Assembly: GCA_029782355.1 (NCBI GenBank)
Contig: JAKOUY010000016.1
Coordinates: 620,001-684,000 of the forward strand
DNA from: Actinomycetes bacterium
GTDB lineage: Bacteria; Actinomycetota; Acidimicrobiia; Acidimicrobiales; Ilumatobacteraceae
Direction: 5' to 3'
DNA length: 64,000 bases
The notes beneath the pieces are model-generated. The model was not told the DNA's origin, made no database searches, and worked only from the letters and a program-made list of their open reading frames with translations. This document shows positions 53,991 through 64,000 of the stretch, one piece after another; position 1 is the stretch's first letter, and each line of letters starts with the position of its first letter. The position numbers were made by a program, and so were the translations under genes.

Positions 53991-54659
53991 ATGGGCGAGC
54001 TGACTGCGGCCGACGAACTGGCCCACGCCGACGTCGCCGTCGAAGCGTGGTGGTGGTGGGCGTGGGACGCGGCCGGGACCACCGGTGTGTTCGTCGGGCT
54101 CGAACTGCATGGCGAGCGATTCGACTACTGGGCGGGGGTGGTCCGCCCCGGCCAGCCCTACCTGTATCTCGGGGAGCTGAGGGGCACCGGACGGCGCGCC
54201 GGGCTGGAGCTGAAGCCCCCGGAGCTGTGGGCCGACCATGTCTGCGACTCGCCGTGGCGGCAGTGGTCGGTGGCCAACGAGGGGTACGGGGTGCTGCTCG
54301 AACCCGCCGAGGAGGCCTGGGGCCGCGCCTACGGCGAGCGCGTGCCACTGGCCGTCGACCTGGAGTGGTCGGCCGCCGGGCCGCCGGTGGTGTTGCCGGC
54401 CGGCCGGACGGGCCCGCCGGACGGGGCCCGCGGCTACGCCCAGGACGGGTCGGCCGACGTGGTGGTCGAGCTCCTCGGTGGTCCGCTGCATCTCGACGGT
54501 CGAGCCCGCCGCGTGCACGTGTGGGGCGCGCCGTACGTGCCGGCCGACCTGGCCGCACCGACGCAGTGCCCCGTGGCGCCGTACCGGCGCAGCGATGGGC
54601 GCCGGGTCCAGCAGGTGCTCACCCCGGGCGGCTACCTCGGCCGTACAGTGAGCGAGTGA
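53991..54659 (+). CDS. uncharacterised protein upstream of a DUF3097 gene
   Basis: A 222-residue soluble protein I do not recognise. It is Trp-rich (VEAWWWWAWDAAG), mostly beta by pattern, e.g. YLYLGELRGTGRRAGLELKP and ADVVVELLGGPLHLDGRARRV. It overlaps the DUF3097 gene by 4 bp, so a shared role is likely. The divergent gene starts 20 bp away. No catalytic motif seen. Confidence 0.65.
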   Translation: MGELTAADELAHADVAVEAWWWWAWDAAGTTGVFVGLELHGERFDYWAGVVRPGQPYLYLGELRGTGRRAGLELKPPELWADHVCDSPWRQWSVANEGYGVLLEPAEEAWGRAYGERVPLAVDLEWSAAGPPVVLPAGRTGPPDGARGYAQDGSADVVVELLGGPLHLDGRARRVHVWGAPYVPADLAAPTQCPVAPYRRSDGRRVQQVLTPGGYLGRTVSE

Positions 54660-55465
54660 CCCTCGGCCCCGGCGACGACATCCTCGACGACCGGCACCGT
54701 GACCGCCGCTCCACGTACCGCGCCGTGGCGGCGACCGCCGGTCTGGTGGTCGAGGATCGATCGAGCGGCTTCTGCGGTGATGTCGTCCGCCTCGGCGGTG
54801 GCGCCGTGGCCTTGCGCGACCGCCACGGTCGGGTTCGCCAGTTCACCCTCAAGCCGGGCGGGTTCCTCCTGGACGGCACACCGGTCACCCTCGTTCCCCC
54901 GGCCGCGCCCCCCACGGCGCCGTCGCGCACCGCCAGCGGGTCCGTGGCGGCCACCGTCCGTCAGCCGGCGGCGGTGGCGGCGGCCAGCCGGATCTGGGTC
55001 GAGGGCATCCACGACGCCGAGCTGGTCGAGCACGTCTGGGGCGACGACTTGCGCACCCTCGGCGTCGTGGTCGAGCCGATGCACGGGGCCGACTATCTCG
55101 CCGCCGCGGTCAGCGGATTCCGGCCTGGCCCGGACCGCCGCCTCGGCGTGCTGCTCGATCACCTCGTCGCCGGGTCGAAGGAGTCACGACTCGCTGCCGC
55201 GGTGCGCAGCCCGCACGTGATGGTGACCGGTCATCCGTTCGTCGACGTGTGGGCGGGCGTGCGCCCCGACCGGCTGGGGCTCGCCGCCTGGCCGGACGTC
55301 CCCCTCGGCCAGCCAAGGAAGCTCGGCGTGTGCCGGGCACTCGGGGTCGACCCGGACGGCTTCTGGCCGCGCCTGCGCAACCGAGTCGAGACCTACGCCG
55401 ACCTCCGGCCCGAGCTGGTGGGAGCCGTCGAGGCGTTGATCGACTTCGTCAGCGAGCCGTCGTAG
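54656..55465 (+). CDS. DUF3097-family protein
   Basis: A 269-residue protein of the actinobacterial DUF3097 family. It has an N-terminal beta domain (VVRLGGGAVALRDRHGRVRQFTLKPGGFLLDG), a Pro/Ala linker, then a Toprim-like core RIWVEGIHDAELVEHVWGDDLR and LLDHLVAGSKESRLAAAV, HVMVTGHPFVDVWAGV. The acidic residues in VEGIHD and HLVAGSKE are the Toprim-type candidates. GTG 54656. Function not established. Its 3' end overlaps the convergent DedA gene by 17 bp. Confidence 0.85.
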   Translation: MTLGPGDDILDDRHRDRRSTYRAVAATAGLVVEDRSSGFCGDVVRLGGGAVALRDRHGRVRQFTLKPGGFLLDGTPVTLVPPAAPPTAPSRTASGSVAATVRQPAAVAAASRIWVEGIHDAELVEHVWGDDLRTLGVVVEPMHGADYLAAAVSGFRPGPDRRLGVLLDHLVAGSKESRLAAAVRSPHVMVTGHPFVDVWAGVRPDRLGLAAWPDVPLGQPRKLGVCRALGVDPDGFWPRLRNRVETYADLRPELVGAVEALIDFVSEPS

Positions 55466-56087
55466 GCGCCGCCGCGGCCTTGGCCTTGCGGTGGCGGTAC
55501 AGCTCGATGGCCATCGGTGTCAGGGAGATGGCCACGATGACGATGGCGGCGAACTCGATGTTCTTCTTGATGAACTCGACCTCGCCGAGGAAGTAGCCGA
55601 GGGTGGTCACTCCGGCGCCCCACAGCAACCCGCCGACGACGTTGTAGGACACGAACCGCCGGTAGTGCATGTGGCCGACCCCGGCCACCGTCGGCACGAA
55701 GGTGCGCACGATGGGCACGAACCGGGCCAGGACGATGGTCTTCGGTCCGTGCTTGGCGAAGAACGCCTCCGACTTGGCCACGTTGGCCGGATTGAACAGC
55801 CGGCTCCTCGGCCGCTGGAACACCGTCGGGCCCAGCTTGCGCCCGATCACGTACCCGACCTGGTCGCCGGCGATGGCGGCGACCACCGCCACGAGGGCGA
55901 CCCACGGCAGCGCCGGGAGCTGGTGCCCACCGGCACTCGACGCCAGGAACCCGGCGAAGAACAGCAGCGAGTCACCGGGCAGGAAGAACCCGAGCAGCAA
56001 GCCGCTCTCGGCGAAGATGATCAGACCGAGGACGACCAGCCCGCCCTTGCTGATCCAGTCGTTGGCGAAGTCGAGCAGGGCGAGCAC
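55449..56087 (-). CDS. DedA/VTT-domain membrane protein
   Basis: A 212-residue DedA-family integral membrane protein, likely involved in undecaprenyl-phosphate or lipid transport across the membrane. The family core is FFLPGDSLLFFAGFLA, GDQVGYVIGRKLGP, and ARFVPIVRTFVPTVAGVGHMHYRRF, with the conserved Gly/Arg pair. About five hydrophobic segments. The start is a GTG at 56087. It lies 45 bp downstream of hppA on the same strand and is probably in its operon. Confidence 0.9.
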   Translation of the reverse strand: MLALLDFANDWISKGGLVVLGLIIFAESGLLLGFFLPGDSLLFFAGFLASSAGGHQLPALPWVALVAVVAAIAGDQVGYVIGRKLGPTVFQRPRSRLFNPANVAKSEAFFAKHGPKTIVLARFVPIVRTFVPTVAGVGHMHYRRFVSYNVVGGLLWGAGVTTLGYFLGEVEFIKKNIEFAAIVIVAISLTPMAIELYRHRKAKAAAAPTTAR

Positions 56088-56132
56088 GACGGGTCACGCT
56101 ACCGCCGGGCTGGCCCGTCGGACCGGCGGGTC

Positions 56133-58457
<2,325 letters not shown>

Positions 58458-58767
58458 CCGCTGTCTCCGGGTTTGCTCGGGCGCGCCACGCTGCGCGCTT
58501 GGGCTGAGTGACGAGCCGATTGTACGGGTACAGCGCCGCCGGAGCGAAACGAACCGCCCATCACGCAACCGTCATGGCCCACCCGAGACCCGTCGCGGAC
58601 CCGCCGCGACACCCGCGTCTCCGCCCCCATCCGTCGAGGTGGTCAGCGTTTCCAGGGCTCCGGGCAGGAAACGCTGACCAGTGAGGCGGCGTGGCTGGCT
58701 GGCACGGGGGCCGTGGCCGTGGGCCGAAATTCCGCGCTCGAGGGGTCGACGGCTACCGTTCGTCGTG
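58458..58767. promoter_or_regulatory. divergent intergenic region between hppA and sdhC
   Basis: A 310-bp region with no gene. It must hold the promoters of both operons; no clear -10/-35 is recognised. Its one notable structure is the hairpin at 58641-58679. An alternative open frame from GTG 58681 continues into sdhC and is not the preferred start. Confidence 0.6.
58641..58679. repeat. perfect 13-bp inverted repeat upstream of sdhC
   Basis: Arms ggtcagcgtttcc / ggaaacgctgacc around a 13-nt loop, 89 bp upstream of the sdhC ATG. Could be an operator, a 5'-leader hairpin, or a terminator for unseen transcription. Confidence 0.7.
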
Positions 58768-59529
58768 ATGGCACAGGCAGTCCAAACCCGTGGCCCGGTA
58801 ACGGGCACGGCCGCGGCACGTACTCGCCGCAAGAAGCCCTTCCTGCTGGATCTCTACAGCACGGCCGTGGGCAAGAAGTACGTCATGGCGATCACCGGCA
58901 TCATGATGATCGGCTTCGTCGTGGCTCACATGATCGGCAACCTGAAGATGTACCTGGGGGCCGCCGATCTCAACCACTACGCCGACTTCCTCAAGCACCT
59001 GCTGTATCCGCTGGCGCCCAAGGGGGTCACGCTGTGGCTGATGCGAGCCGGCCTGCTGGCTGCGCTGGTGCTGCACGTCCACGCCGCCTACAGCCTGACC
59101 CGCCTCAACCACCAGGCCCGCGCGGTGAAGTACCAGGGGCCGCGTGACTACCAGGTGGCCAACTTCGCCAGCCGGACGATGCGGATGACCGGCATCGTCG
59201 TCGCCCTGTTCCTGATCTGGCACCTGCTCGACCTCACGTTCGGCACCGTCAACACCGTGGGCGGCAGCGGCACCTTCGTGCGCGAGGACGTGTATCAGAA
59301 CGTGGTCAACAGCTTCAACCGGCCGGTCGTGGCCATCTTCTACATCCTCGCCAACATCGCCCTCGGCGTGCACCTGTTCCACGGGACCTGGAGCCTGTTC
59401 CAGTCGATGGGGTGGAACAACCCGCGGTTCAACTCGTGGCGGCGGGGCATCGCCGCCGGCATCGCCACCTTGGTGGTGGTGGGCAACGTGTCCTTCCCGA
59501 TCGCCGTCCTGACCAACGTCGTCGGCTGA
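58768..59529 (+). CDS. sdhC: succinate dehydrogenase cytochrome b membrane subunit
   Basis: A 253-residue, five-TM fused cytochrome b subunit, as in Actinobacteria and Bacteroidetes where no separate SdhD exists. Features: [29 protein letters not shown] with a haem-ligand His; [37 protein letters not shown]; and [18 protein letters not shown]. These histidines would bind haem b and quinone sites. ATG 58768. Ten base pairs separate it from sdhA; the order C-A-B is seen. It anchors the complex and reduces menaquinone. Confidence 0.93.
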   Translation: MAQAVQTRGPVTGTAAARTRRKKPFLLDLYSTAVGKKYVMAITGIMMIGFVVAHMIGNLKMYLGAADLNHYADFLKHLLYPLAPKGVTLWLMRAGLLAALVLHVHAAYSLTRLNHQARAVKYQGPRDYQVANFASRTMRMTGIVVALFLIWHLLDLTFGTVNTVGGSGTFVREDVYQNVVNSFNRPVVAIFYILANIALGVHLFHGTWSLFQSMGWNNPRFNSWRRGIAAGIATLVVVGNVSFPIAVLTNVVG

Positions 59530-59539
59530 GGAGCATCGC

Positions 59540-61495
59540 ATGACTGACACCCTCACCCCGCCGGCCGTCGCCGCCGACCCGAAGCTCCAGTCGAAGATCC
59601 CCGCCGGCCCGGTGGCCGAGAAGTGGGACGCCTACAAGGGCTCGATGAAGCTGGTCAACCCGAACAACAAGCGCAAGTTCCGGATCATCGTGGTCGGCAG
59701 CGGACTGGCCGGTGCGTCGGCCGCCGCGACCCTCGGCGAGCTCGGCTACCAGGTCGACGTGTTCACCTTCCACGACTCGCCGCGCCGGGCCCACTCCATC
59801 GCCGCCCAGGGCGGCATCAACGCCGCCAAGAACTACAAGGGCGACGGCGACAGCATCTACCGGCTGTTCTACGACACCATCAAGGGCGGAGACTTCCGCG
59901 CCCGGGAGGGCAACGTCTATCGCCTGGCCCAGGTCTCGGTGGACATCATCGACCAGATGGTCGCCCAGGGCGTGCCCTTCGCCCGCGAGTACGGCGGCCT
60001 GCTGGACAACCGCAGCTTCGGCGGGGCCCAGGTCAGCCGGACGTTCTACGCCCGCGGCCAGACCGGCCAGCAGTTGCTGCTCGGCGCCTACCAGCAGCTG
60101 GCCCGCCAGATCGGCCTCGGCAACGTCCGCCTGTTCAACCGCACCGAGCTGGTCGACACGGTGGTGATCGACGGGCGCTGCGCCGGCATCGTCACCCGTG
60201 ACCTGATGACCGGCGAGGTCGCCAGCCACGCCGCGCATGCCGTCGTGTTGTGCACGGGCGGCTACGGCAACGTCTTCTTCCTGTCCACCAACGCCATGGC
60301 CTGCAACGTCACCGCGGCCTGGCGAGCCCACCAGCGCGGCGCCTACTTCGCCAACCCGTGCTACACGCAGATCCACCCGACCTGCATCCCCCAGGCCGAC
60401 GACACCCAGTCGAAGCTGACCCTGATGAGCGAGTCGCTGCGCAACGACGGCCGGGTGTGGGTGCCGAAGAACCCGGACGAGTCCCGCGCCGCCGACCAGA
60501 TCCCCGAGGACGAGCGCGACTACTACCTCGAGCGGCTGTACCCGAGCTTCGGCAACCTGGCGCCGCGGGACATCTCCTCCCGGGCGGCCAAGCGCGCCGT
60601 CGACTCGGGTCGCGGGGTCGGTCCGCTGAAGAACGGCGTGTACCTCGACTTCGCCGCGGCCATCGGCCGGCTGGGCTTCGACACGGTGTGGGAGCGCTAC
60701 TCGAACCTGTTCGAGATGTACGAGCGGATCACCGGCGAGGACCCCACCAAGGTGCCGATGCGCATCTACCCGGCCAGCCACTACACCATGGGCGGGCTGT
60801 GGGTCGACTACGAGCTGATGACCACGATCCCCGGTCTGTATGCCGCCGGTGAGGCCAACTTCAGCGACCACGGCGCGAACCGGTTGGGCGCCTCGGCGCT
60901 CATGCAGGGGCTGGCCGACGGCTACTTCGTGCTGCCCTACACCATCGGCAACTACCTGGCTGGCCTGCTGAACAAGCCGATCCCCGGGACCGACCATCCC
61001 GACTTCGCCGCCGCCGAGCAGGCCGCCCGCGACCGCTTCGCCCGCTACGTGTCCACCAAGGGCAGCCGCTCGCCGGACTGGTTCCATCGCGAGCTCGGCA
61101 AGATCATCTGGGACTACTGCGGCATGGAGCGCACCGAGGAGGGTTTGAACAAGGCCCTCGGCGAGCTGCCGGCGCTGTACGAGGAGTTCCAGCGCGACCT
61201 GCGGGTCACCGGCGACGGCGCCAGCCTGAACCAAACCCTGGAGAAGGCCGGGCGGGTCGACGACTTCTTCCAGCTCGGCATGCTGATGTGCCGCGACGCC
61301 CTCGAGCGGCGGGAGAGCTGCGGCGGGCACTTCCGGGCCGAGTACCAGGACGAGGAGGGCGAGGCCCAGCGCGACGACGAGCACTTCGCCCACGTGGCCG
61401 CCTGGGAGTGGACCGGCGACCCGATGCACGCCACCCGGCACCAAGAGGAGCTGGAGTTCGAGGCCATCCACCTGGCGAAGCGGAGCTACAAGTAA
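59540..61495 (+). CDS. sdhA: succinate dehydrogenase flavoprotein subunit
   Basis: A 651-residue SdhA. FAD-binding [18 protein letters not shown], the covalent-FAD His region [16 protein letters not shown], and active-site blocks [26 protein letters not shown] and [19 protein letters not shown] are present. It oxidises succinate to fumarate. The N-terminal extension of about 50 residues ([18 protein letters not shown]) is typical of the Bacteroidetes/Actinobacteria type. Its TAA overlaps the sdhB ATG by one base (TAATG). Confidence 0.96.
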   Translation: MTDTLTPPAVAADPKLQSKIPAGPVAEKWDAYKGSMKLVNPNNKRKFRIIVVGSGLAGASAAATLGELGYQVDVFTFHDSPRRAHSIAAQGGINAAKNYKGDGDSIYRLFYDTIKGGDFRAREGNVYRLAQVSVDIIDQMVAQGVPFAREYGGLLDNRSFGGAQVSRTFYARGQTGQQLLLGAYQQLARQIGLGNVRLFNRTELVDTVVIDGRCAGIVTRDLMTGEVASHAAHAVVLCTGGYGNVFFLSTNAMACNVTAAWRAHQRGAYFANPCYTQIHPTCIPQADDTQSKLTLMSESLRNDGRVWVPKNPDESRAADQIPEDERDYYLERLYPSFGNLAPRDISSRAAKRAVDSGRGVGPLKNGVYLDFAAAIGRLGFDTVWERYSNLFEMYERITGEDPTKVPMRIYPASHYTMGGLWVDYELMTTIPGLYAAGEANFSDHGANRLGASALMQGLADGYFVLPYTIGNYLAGLLNKPIPGTDHPDFAAAEQAARDRFARYVSTKGSRSPDWFHRELGKIIWDYCGMERTEEGLNKALGELPALYEEFQRDLRVTGDGASLNQTLEKAGRVDDFFQLGMLMCRDALERRESCGGHFRAEYQDEEGEAQRDDEHFAHVAAWEWTGDPMHATRHQEELEFEAIHLAKRSYK

Positions 61496-62271
61496 TGAGC
61501 CACCATCTGCAGAACCTGGTGCTGAAGATCTGGCGCCAGACCGGACCGAACGACGCCGGGCACTTCGAGAGCTACCGGATCGACGACATCAGCGACGAGG
61601 CCTCGTTCCTCGAGATGCTCGACGTGCTGAACGAGCGGCTGATCGCCGACGGCAAGGAAGCCATCGTCTTCGACCACGACTGCCGCGAGGGCATCTGCGG
61701 GACCTGCTCGCTGATGATCAACGGTCAGGCCCACGGGCCGCAGAAGGGCACGGCCACCTGCCAGCTGCACATGCGCACGTTCCGCTCCGGCGACGAGATC
61801 GTCGTCGAGCCGTGGCGGGCCACCGCGTTCCCGATCATCAAGGACCTGATGGTCGACCGGGCGGCCTTCGACCGGATCATCGAAGCCGGCGGGTTCATCA
61901 CCGCCGATACCGGGGGCGCGCCGGACGCCAACCTGATCCCGGTGCCCAAGCCAGTGGCCGATGCGGCCATGGACGCCGCCGAGTGCATCGGCTGCGGGGC
62001 CTGCGTGGCGGCCTGCCCGAACGGTGCGGCCAACCTGTTCACCTCGGCCAAGATCGCCCACCTCAACCTGCTGCCGCAGGGCCAGGCCGAGCGCTACAGC
62101 CGGGTCGAGGCGATGGTCGACACGATGGACCAGTACTTCGGTTCGTGCACCAACCATGGCGAGTGCGAGGCGGCGTGCCCCAAGGGCATCTCCATCGACT
62201 TCATCGCGATGATGAACCAGGACTACCGCAAGGCCAAGTTCAAGAACCGCAAGGCCCTGGCCCGCACCTGA
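61495..62271 (+). CDS. sdhB: succinate dehydrogenase iron-sulfur subunit
   Basis: A 258-residue SdhB with three cluster motifs: [2Fe-2S] C63REGIC68GTC71 plus a later Cys in ATCQLH; [4Fe-4S] [12 protein letters not shown]; and [3Fe-4S] region [14 protein letters not shown]. It relays electrons from the flavin to quinone. The C-terminus ends in a basic tail ([10 protein letters not shown]). Followed by a strong hairpin at 62310. Confidence 0.96.
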   Translation: MSHHLQNLVLKIWRQTGPNDAGHFESYRIDDISDEASFLEMLDVLNERLIADGKEAIVFDHDCREGICGTCSLMINGQAHGPQKGTATCQLHMRTFRSGDEIVVEPWRATAFPIIKDLMVDRAAFDRIIEAGGFITADTGGAPDANLIPVPKPVADAAMDAAECIGCGACVAACPNGAANLFTSAKIAHLNLLPQGQAERYSRVEAMVDTMDQYFGSCTNHGECEAACPKGISIDFIAMMNQDYRKAKFKNRKALART

Positions 62272-62309
62272 CCAGGAGCTGACCACTCCGCCGCCCGCCC
62301 AACCCGGCT

Positions 62310-62355
62310 CCATGCGTGCGCAAACCTCCGCAATCGGCGGTTTGCGCACGCATGG
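62310..62355. terminator. long hairpin after sdhB
   Basis: 17-bp perfect arms (ccatgcgtgcgcaaacc / ggtttgcgcacgcatgg), then one mismatch and 3 more pairs around the loop caat. Placed between convergent sdhB and the GH2-like gene, so a bidirectional terminator is likely; the motif contains an ATG that is not a start. Confidence 0.75.
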
Positions 62356-62360
62356 AACTT

Positions 62361-62401
62361 GGTTGCCCGGTTGCCCGGTTGCCCGGTGCCCGGTTGCCCG
62401 G
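62361..62401. repeat. GGTTGCCC short tandem repeat
   Basis: Five copies of GGTTGCCC (one lacking a T) directly after the terminator hairpin. Non-coding; may vary in copy number. Confidence 0.8.
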
Positions 62402-62428
62402 TGGGAGTTTGCCCGGGGTTCGAGCGGG

Positions 62429-64000
62429 TCAGGTCGGGCGGGCGATGATGCTGACGTAGCGGTTGCTGGCGGCCACGTCCGGGCTCTCCAGGGTGACGTC
62501 GAGCCACAGCTCGCCGGGGGCGTCGGCCACGACCAGTTGCACCGTGCCGATGCGCGCCACGCTGTCGGCCTCGACGTCGCCCTCGAACGCCCAGCGATGA
62601 CTGCCGCCGGGCCACCGCAGGGTGGCGGTGCAGCGGGCCCCGGCGATGGTCCGGCGCTCGTCGTTGACCACGTGGATGTCGACGGCGTGCATGGAACCGG
62701 CGGTGACCTCGGCGGGCAGCCGGTCGGCGACCACGATGACCCGCCGGCAGGCGTCGGTCACCGCCTGGTAGGCGGCCTTCGGCGCGCGATGGACGTCGAG
62801 GATACCGAAGCCGATCTCGTCGATCGGGTCGAACAGGTGGCTGAAGCACAGCCCGCCGGTCGGCCGGTACTTCAACCGACGAAGGGTCTCGATCTGGGTG
62901 CGGAGCAGCTCGGCCTGGTAGCGCTGGGTGGCCTCGACCCACGCTTCCGGCCGGGCGTAGCGATCGGGTGGGACGTGGTCGGCGAAGGGGGCCAGATCGG
63001 GGCGGTCGGAGCTGCCGGCGCGCGCCTGGGCCGGGTTGGCGGCCGACGGCGCACCGAAGTCGCTGACGAAGCGGACCATCCGTGGCACGGCTGAGGCGAA
63101 CCCGCCGAGGTCGGCCGCGGCACCGTGGTACCAGCCGAAGAACAGGTGGGTGTCCCCGCCGGAGAACAGCGGCGGCCGGGGGACGTGGTCGCTGTGGGCG
63201 ATGGCCGGACGGGTCTCGTCGGCCCGTTCGAAGGCCCGCTTGATCCACGGGTCGAGCAGCAGCTCGTTCCACGACGGCCGTTGCTCGCGCAGCATGTGGT
63301 GGGCGATCCCGCCCCCGAGCGCCAAGGCCCGGGTGTCGCGCAACTCGAGCGGTTCATTGTGCCCGCACCACACCAGGATCGACGGGTGGTGACCGAGCAG
63401 GTCGACCAGCTCGCCCGCCTGGCGAACGGCCTGGCGGCGAACGCTGCGCTGGTACCCCCACTGCAGCGGCATGTCCTGCCACACCAACATGCCCAGCTCG
63501 TCGGCGGCGTCGTACAGCGCCGGGTGGCTGACGTGGCCCTGGACCCGCACCAGGTTCAGCCCGGCCTCCTTGGCCAGTTGCAGATCGTGGCGGAGGAGCT
63601 CGGGCGTGGCGTTGGCCAGGTCGAGGCGGGCCGGCGCCAGGTTGGCCCCGAGGAGGAACAGCGACTCGCCGTTGACGGTGAACGTCCAGTGATCCATGGC
63701 GACCTGGCGCAGGCCGGTGCGCACCGTGCGCCCGTCGCTGCACTCGTCGCCGACGAACACCTCGACGGTCACGTCGGTGAGCTGCTGGTCGCCCAGGCCC
63801 CACGGCCACCACAGCGCCGGCTCTGGCACGTCGACATCCCAGTCGACCTCGTTCAGTCCGGTGGCCAGGGAGAACTCGCGCTGGGCGAGGGGGCGGCCAT
63901 CGACGGTGGTGCGGACCTCGACCCGGGTCGGGGCGGCGCTGTCCAGCCGGGCGTGGAGGCGCAGGTGGGCGTGGTCCTCGGCCACGTCACGGCACAGGAC
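62429..64000 (-). CDS. GH2-family (beta-mannosidase-like) glycoside hydrolase, N-terminus outside window
   Basis: At least 523 residues, open at the window edge: the frame passes the GTG at 63985 and continues past 64000. GH2 features: the Ig-like sandwich (WDVDVPEPALWWPWGLGDQQLTDVTVEV), NLVRVQGHVSHPALYDAADELGMLVWQDMPL, and the acid/base region VWCGHNEPLEL. The nucleophile position, normally SEFG, reads VSDFGAP with Asp. Another C-terminal beta domain follows. It would hydrolyse terminal beta-linked sugars, but the Asp may change or abolish activity. Confidence 0.85.
   Translation of the reverse strand, partial: VLCRDVAEDHAHLRLHARLDSAAPTRVEVRTTVDGRPLAQREFSLATGLNEVDWDVDVPEPALWWPWGLGDQQLTDVTVEVFVGDECSDGRTVRTGLRQVAMDHWTFTVNGESLFLLGANLAPARLDLANATPELLRHDLQLAKEAGLNLVRVQGHVSHPALYDAADELGMLVWQDMPLQWGYQRSVRRQAVRQAGELVDLLGHHPSILVWCGHNEPLELRDTRALALGGGIAHHMLREQRPSWNELLLDPWIKRAFERADETRPAIAHSDHVPRPPLFSGGDTHLFFGWYHGAAADLGGFASAVPRMVRFVSDFGAPSAANPAQARAGSSDRPDLAPFADHVPPDRYARPEAWVEATQRYQAELLRTQIETLRRLKYRPTGGLCFSHLFDPIDEIGFGILDVHRAPKAAYQAVTDACRRVIVVADRLPAEVTAGSMHAVDIHVVNDERRTIAGARCTATLRWPGGSHRWAFEGDVEADSVARIGTVQLVVADAPGELWLDVTLESPDVAASNRYVSIIARPT

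Noticed and set aside
62361-62401. CRISPR array
   Set aside because: Contiguous 8-bp repeats without spacers.

Overview
The window is high-GC (roughly 70%) chromosomal DNA with dense, often 4-bp-overlapping genes. It looks like an actinobacterium, possibly Acidimicrobiia; that class is inferred only from style and gene content. Supporting content includes gatCAB, a DUF3097 protein, a three-gene succinate dehydrogenase with one fused membrane subunit, a potassium-independent-type proton pyrophosphatase, several P450s and SDRs, and GTG/TTG starts.

Layout. 1-12 kb: an M48 peptidase (cut by the window edge), an esterase-lgt pair, a DinB-like protein, a glutamate-cysteine-ligase-like enzyme divergent from gatC-gatA-gatB, a discoidin-like lipoprotein, a gamma-glutamyltransferase-like protein and a P450-cupin pair. 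12-20 kb: pncB with an M20 amidohydrolase, a second P450 divergent from ilvD across a perfect dyad, and a sulfide operon (SQR-TusE-DsrE) behind a CsoR/CstR-like operator. 20-35 kb: purH, metF, two tandem acyltransferase-SGNH membrane proteins, mdh, an ECF sigma factor with a membrane-anchored Kelch-like partner bracketed by two copies of a 45-bp palindrome, a catabolic-looking hydrolase/LLM-oxidoreductase/SDR/SDR run, and a nucleoside phosphorylase.

35.465-52.753 kb is an integrative element of about 17.3 kb inserted in the last codons of fpg/nei. A serine recombinase lies 75 bp from one end. The element brought its own copy of the last 11 codons, so the glycosylase still ends in the same residues, while the displaced native 3' end sits 17 kb away. 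Codon use inside the element is visibly less GC-rich at third positions. Cargo: a frameshifted small membrane gene, a DUF4143 ATPase overlapping a type III restriction-modification pair (mod-res), and on the opposite strand a ubiquitin-like conjugation operon (single-domain Ubl, E2-like, JAB-E1 fusion). That operon is followed on the same strand by a sigma-70-like protein, an unknown protein and a Rad50-like ATPase. An HNH-like protein with an unknown partner and a DUF3024 remnant complete the cargo. This looks like a mobile defence island; the Ubl/E2/JAB-E1 module and its three downstream genes are the most interesting part of the window.

52.7-64 kb returns to housekeeping: fpg, an SCP2-like protein, an unknown gene overlapping a DUF3097 gene, DedA, hppA, sdhCAB, a strong hairpin terminator and a GH2-family glycosidase running off the window. 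No rRNA, tRNA or CRISPR array was recognised.
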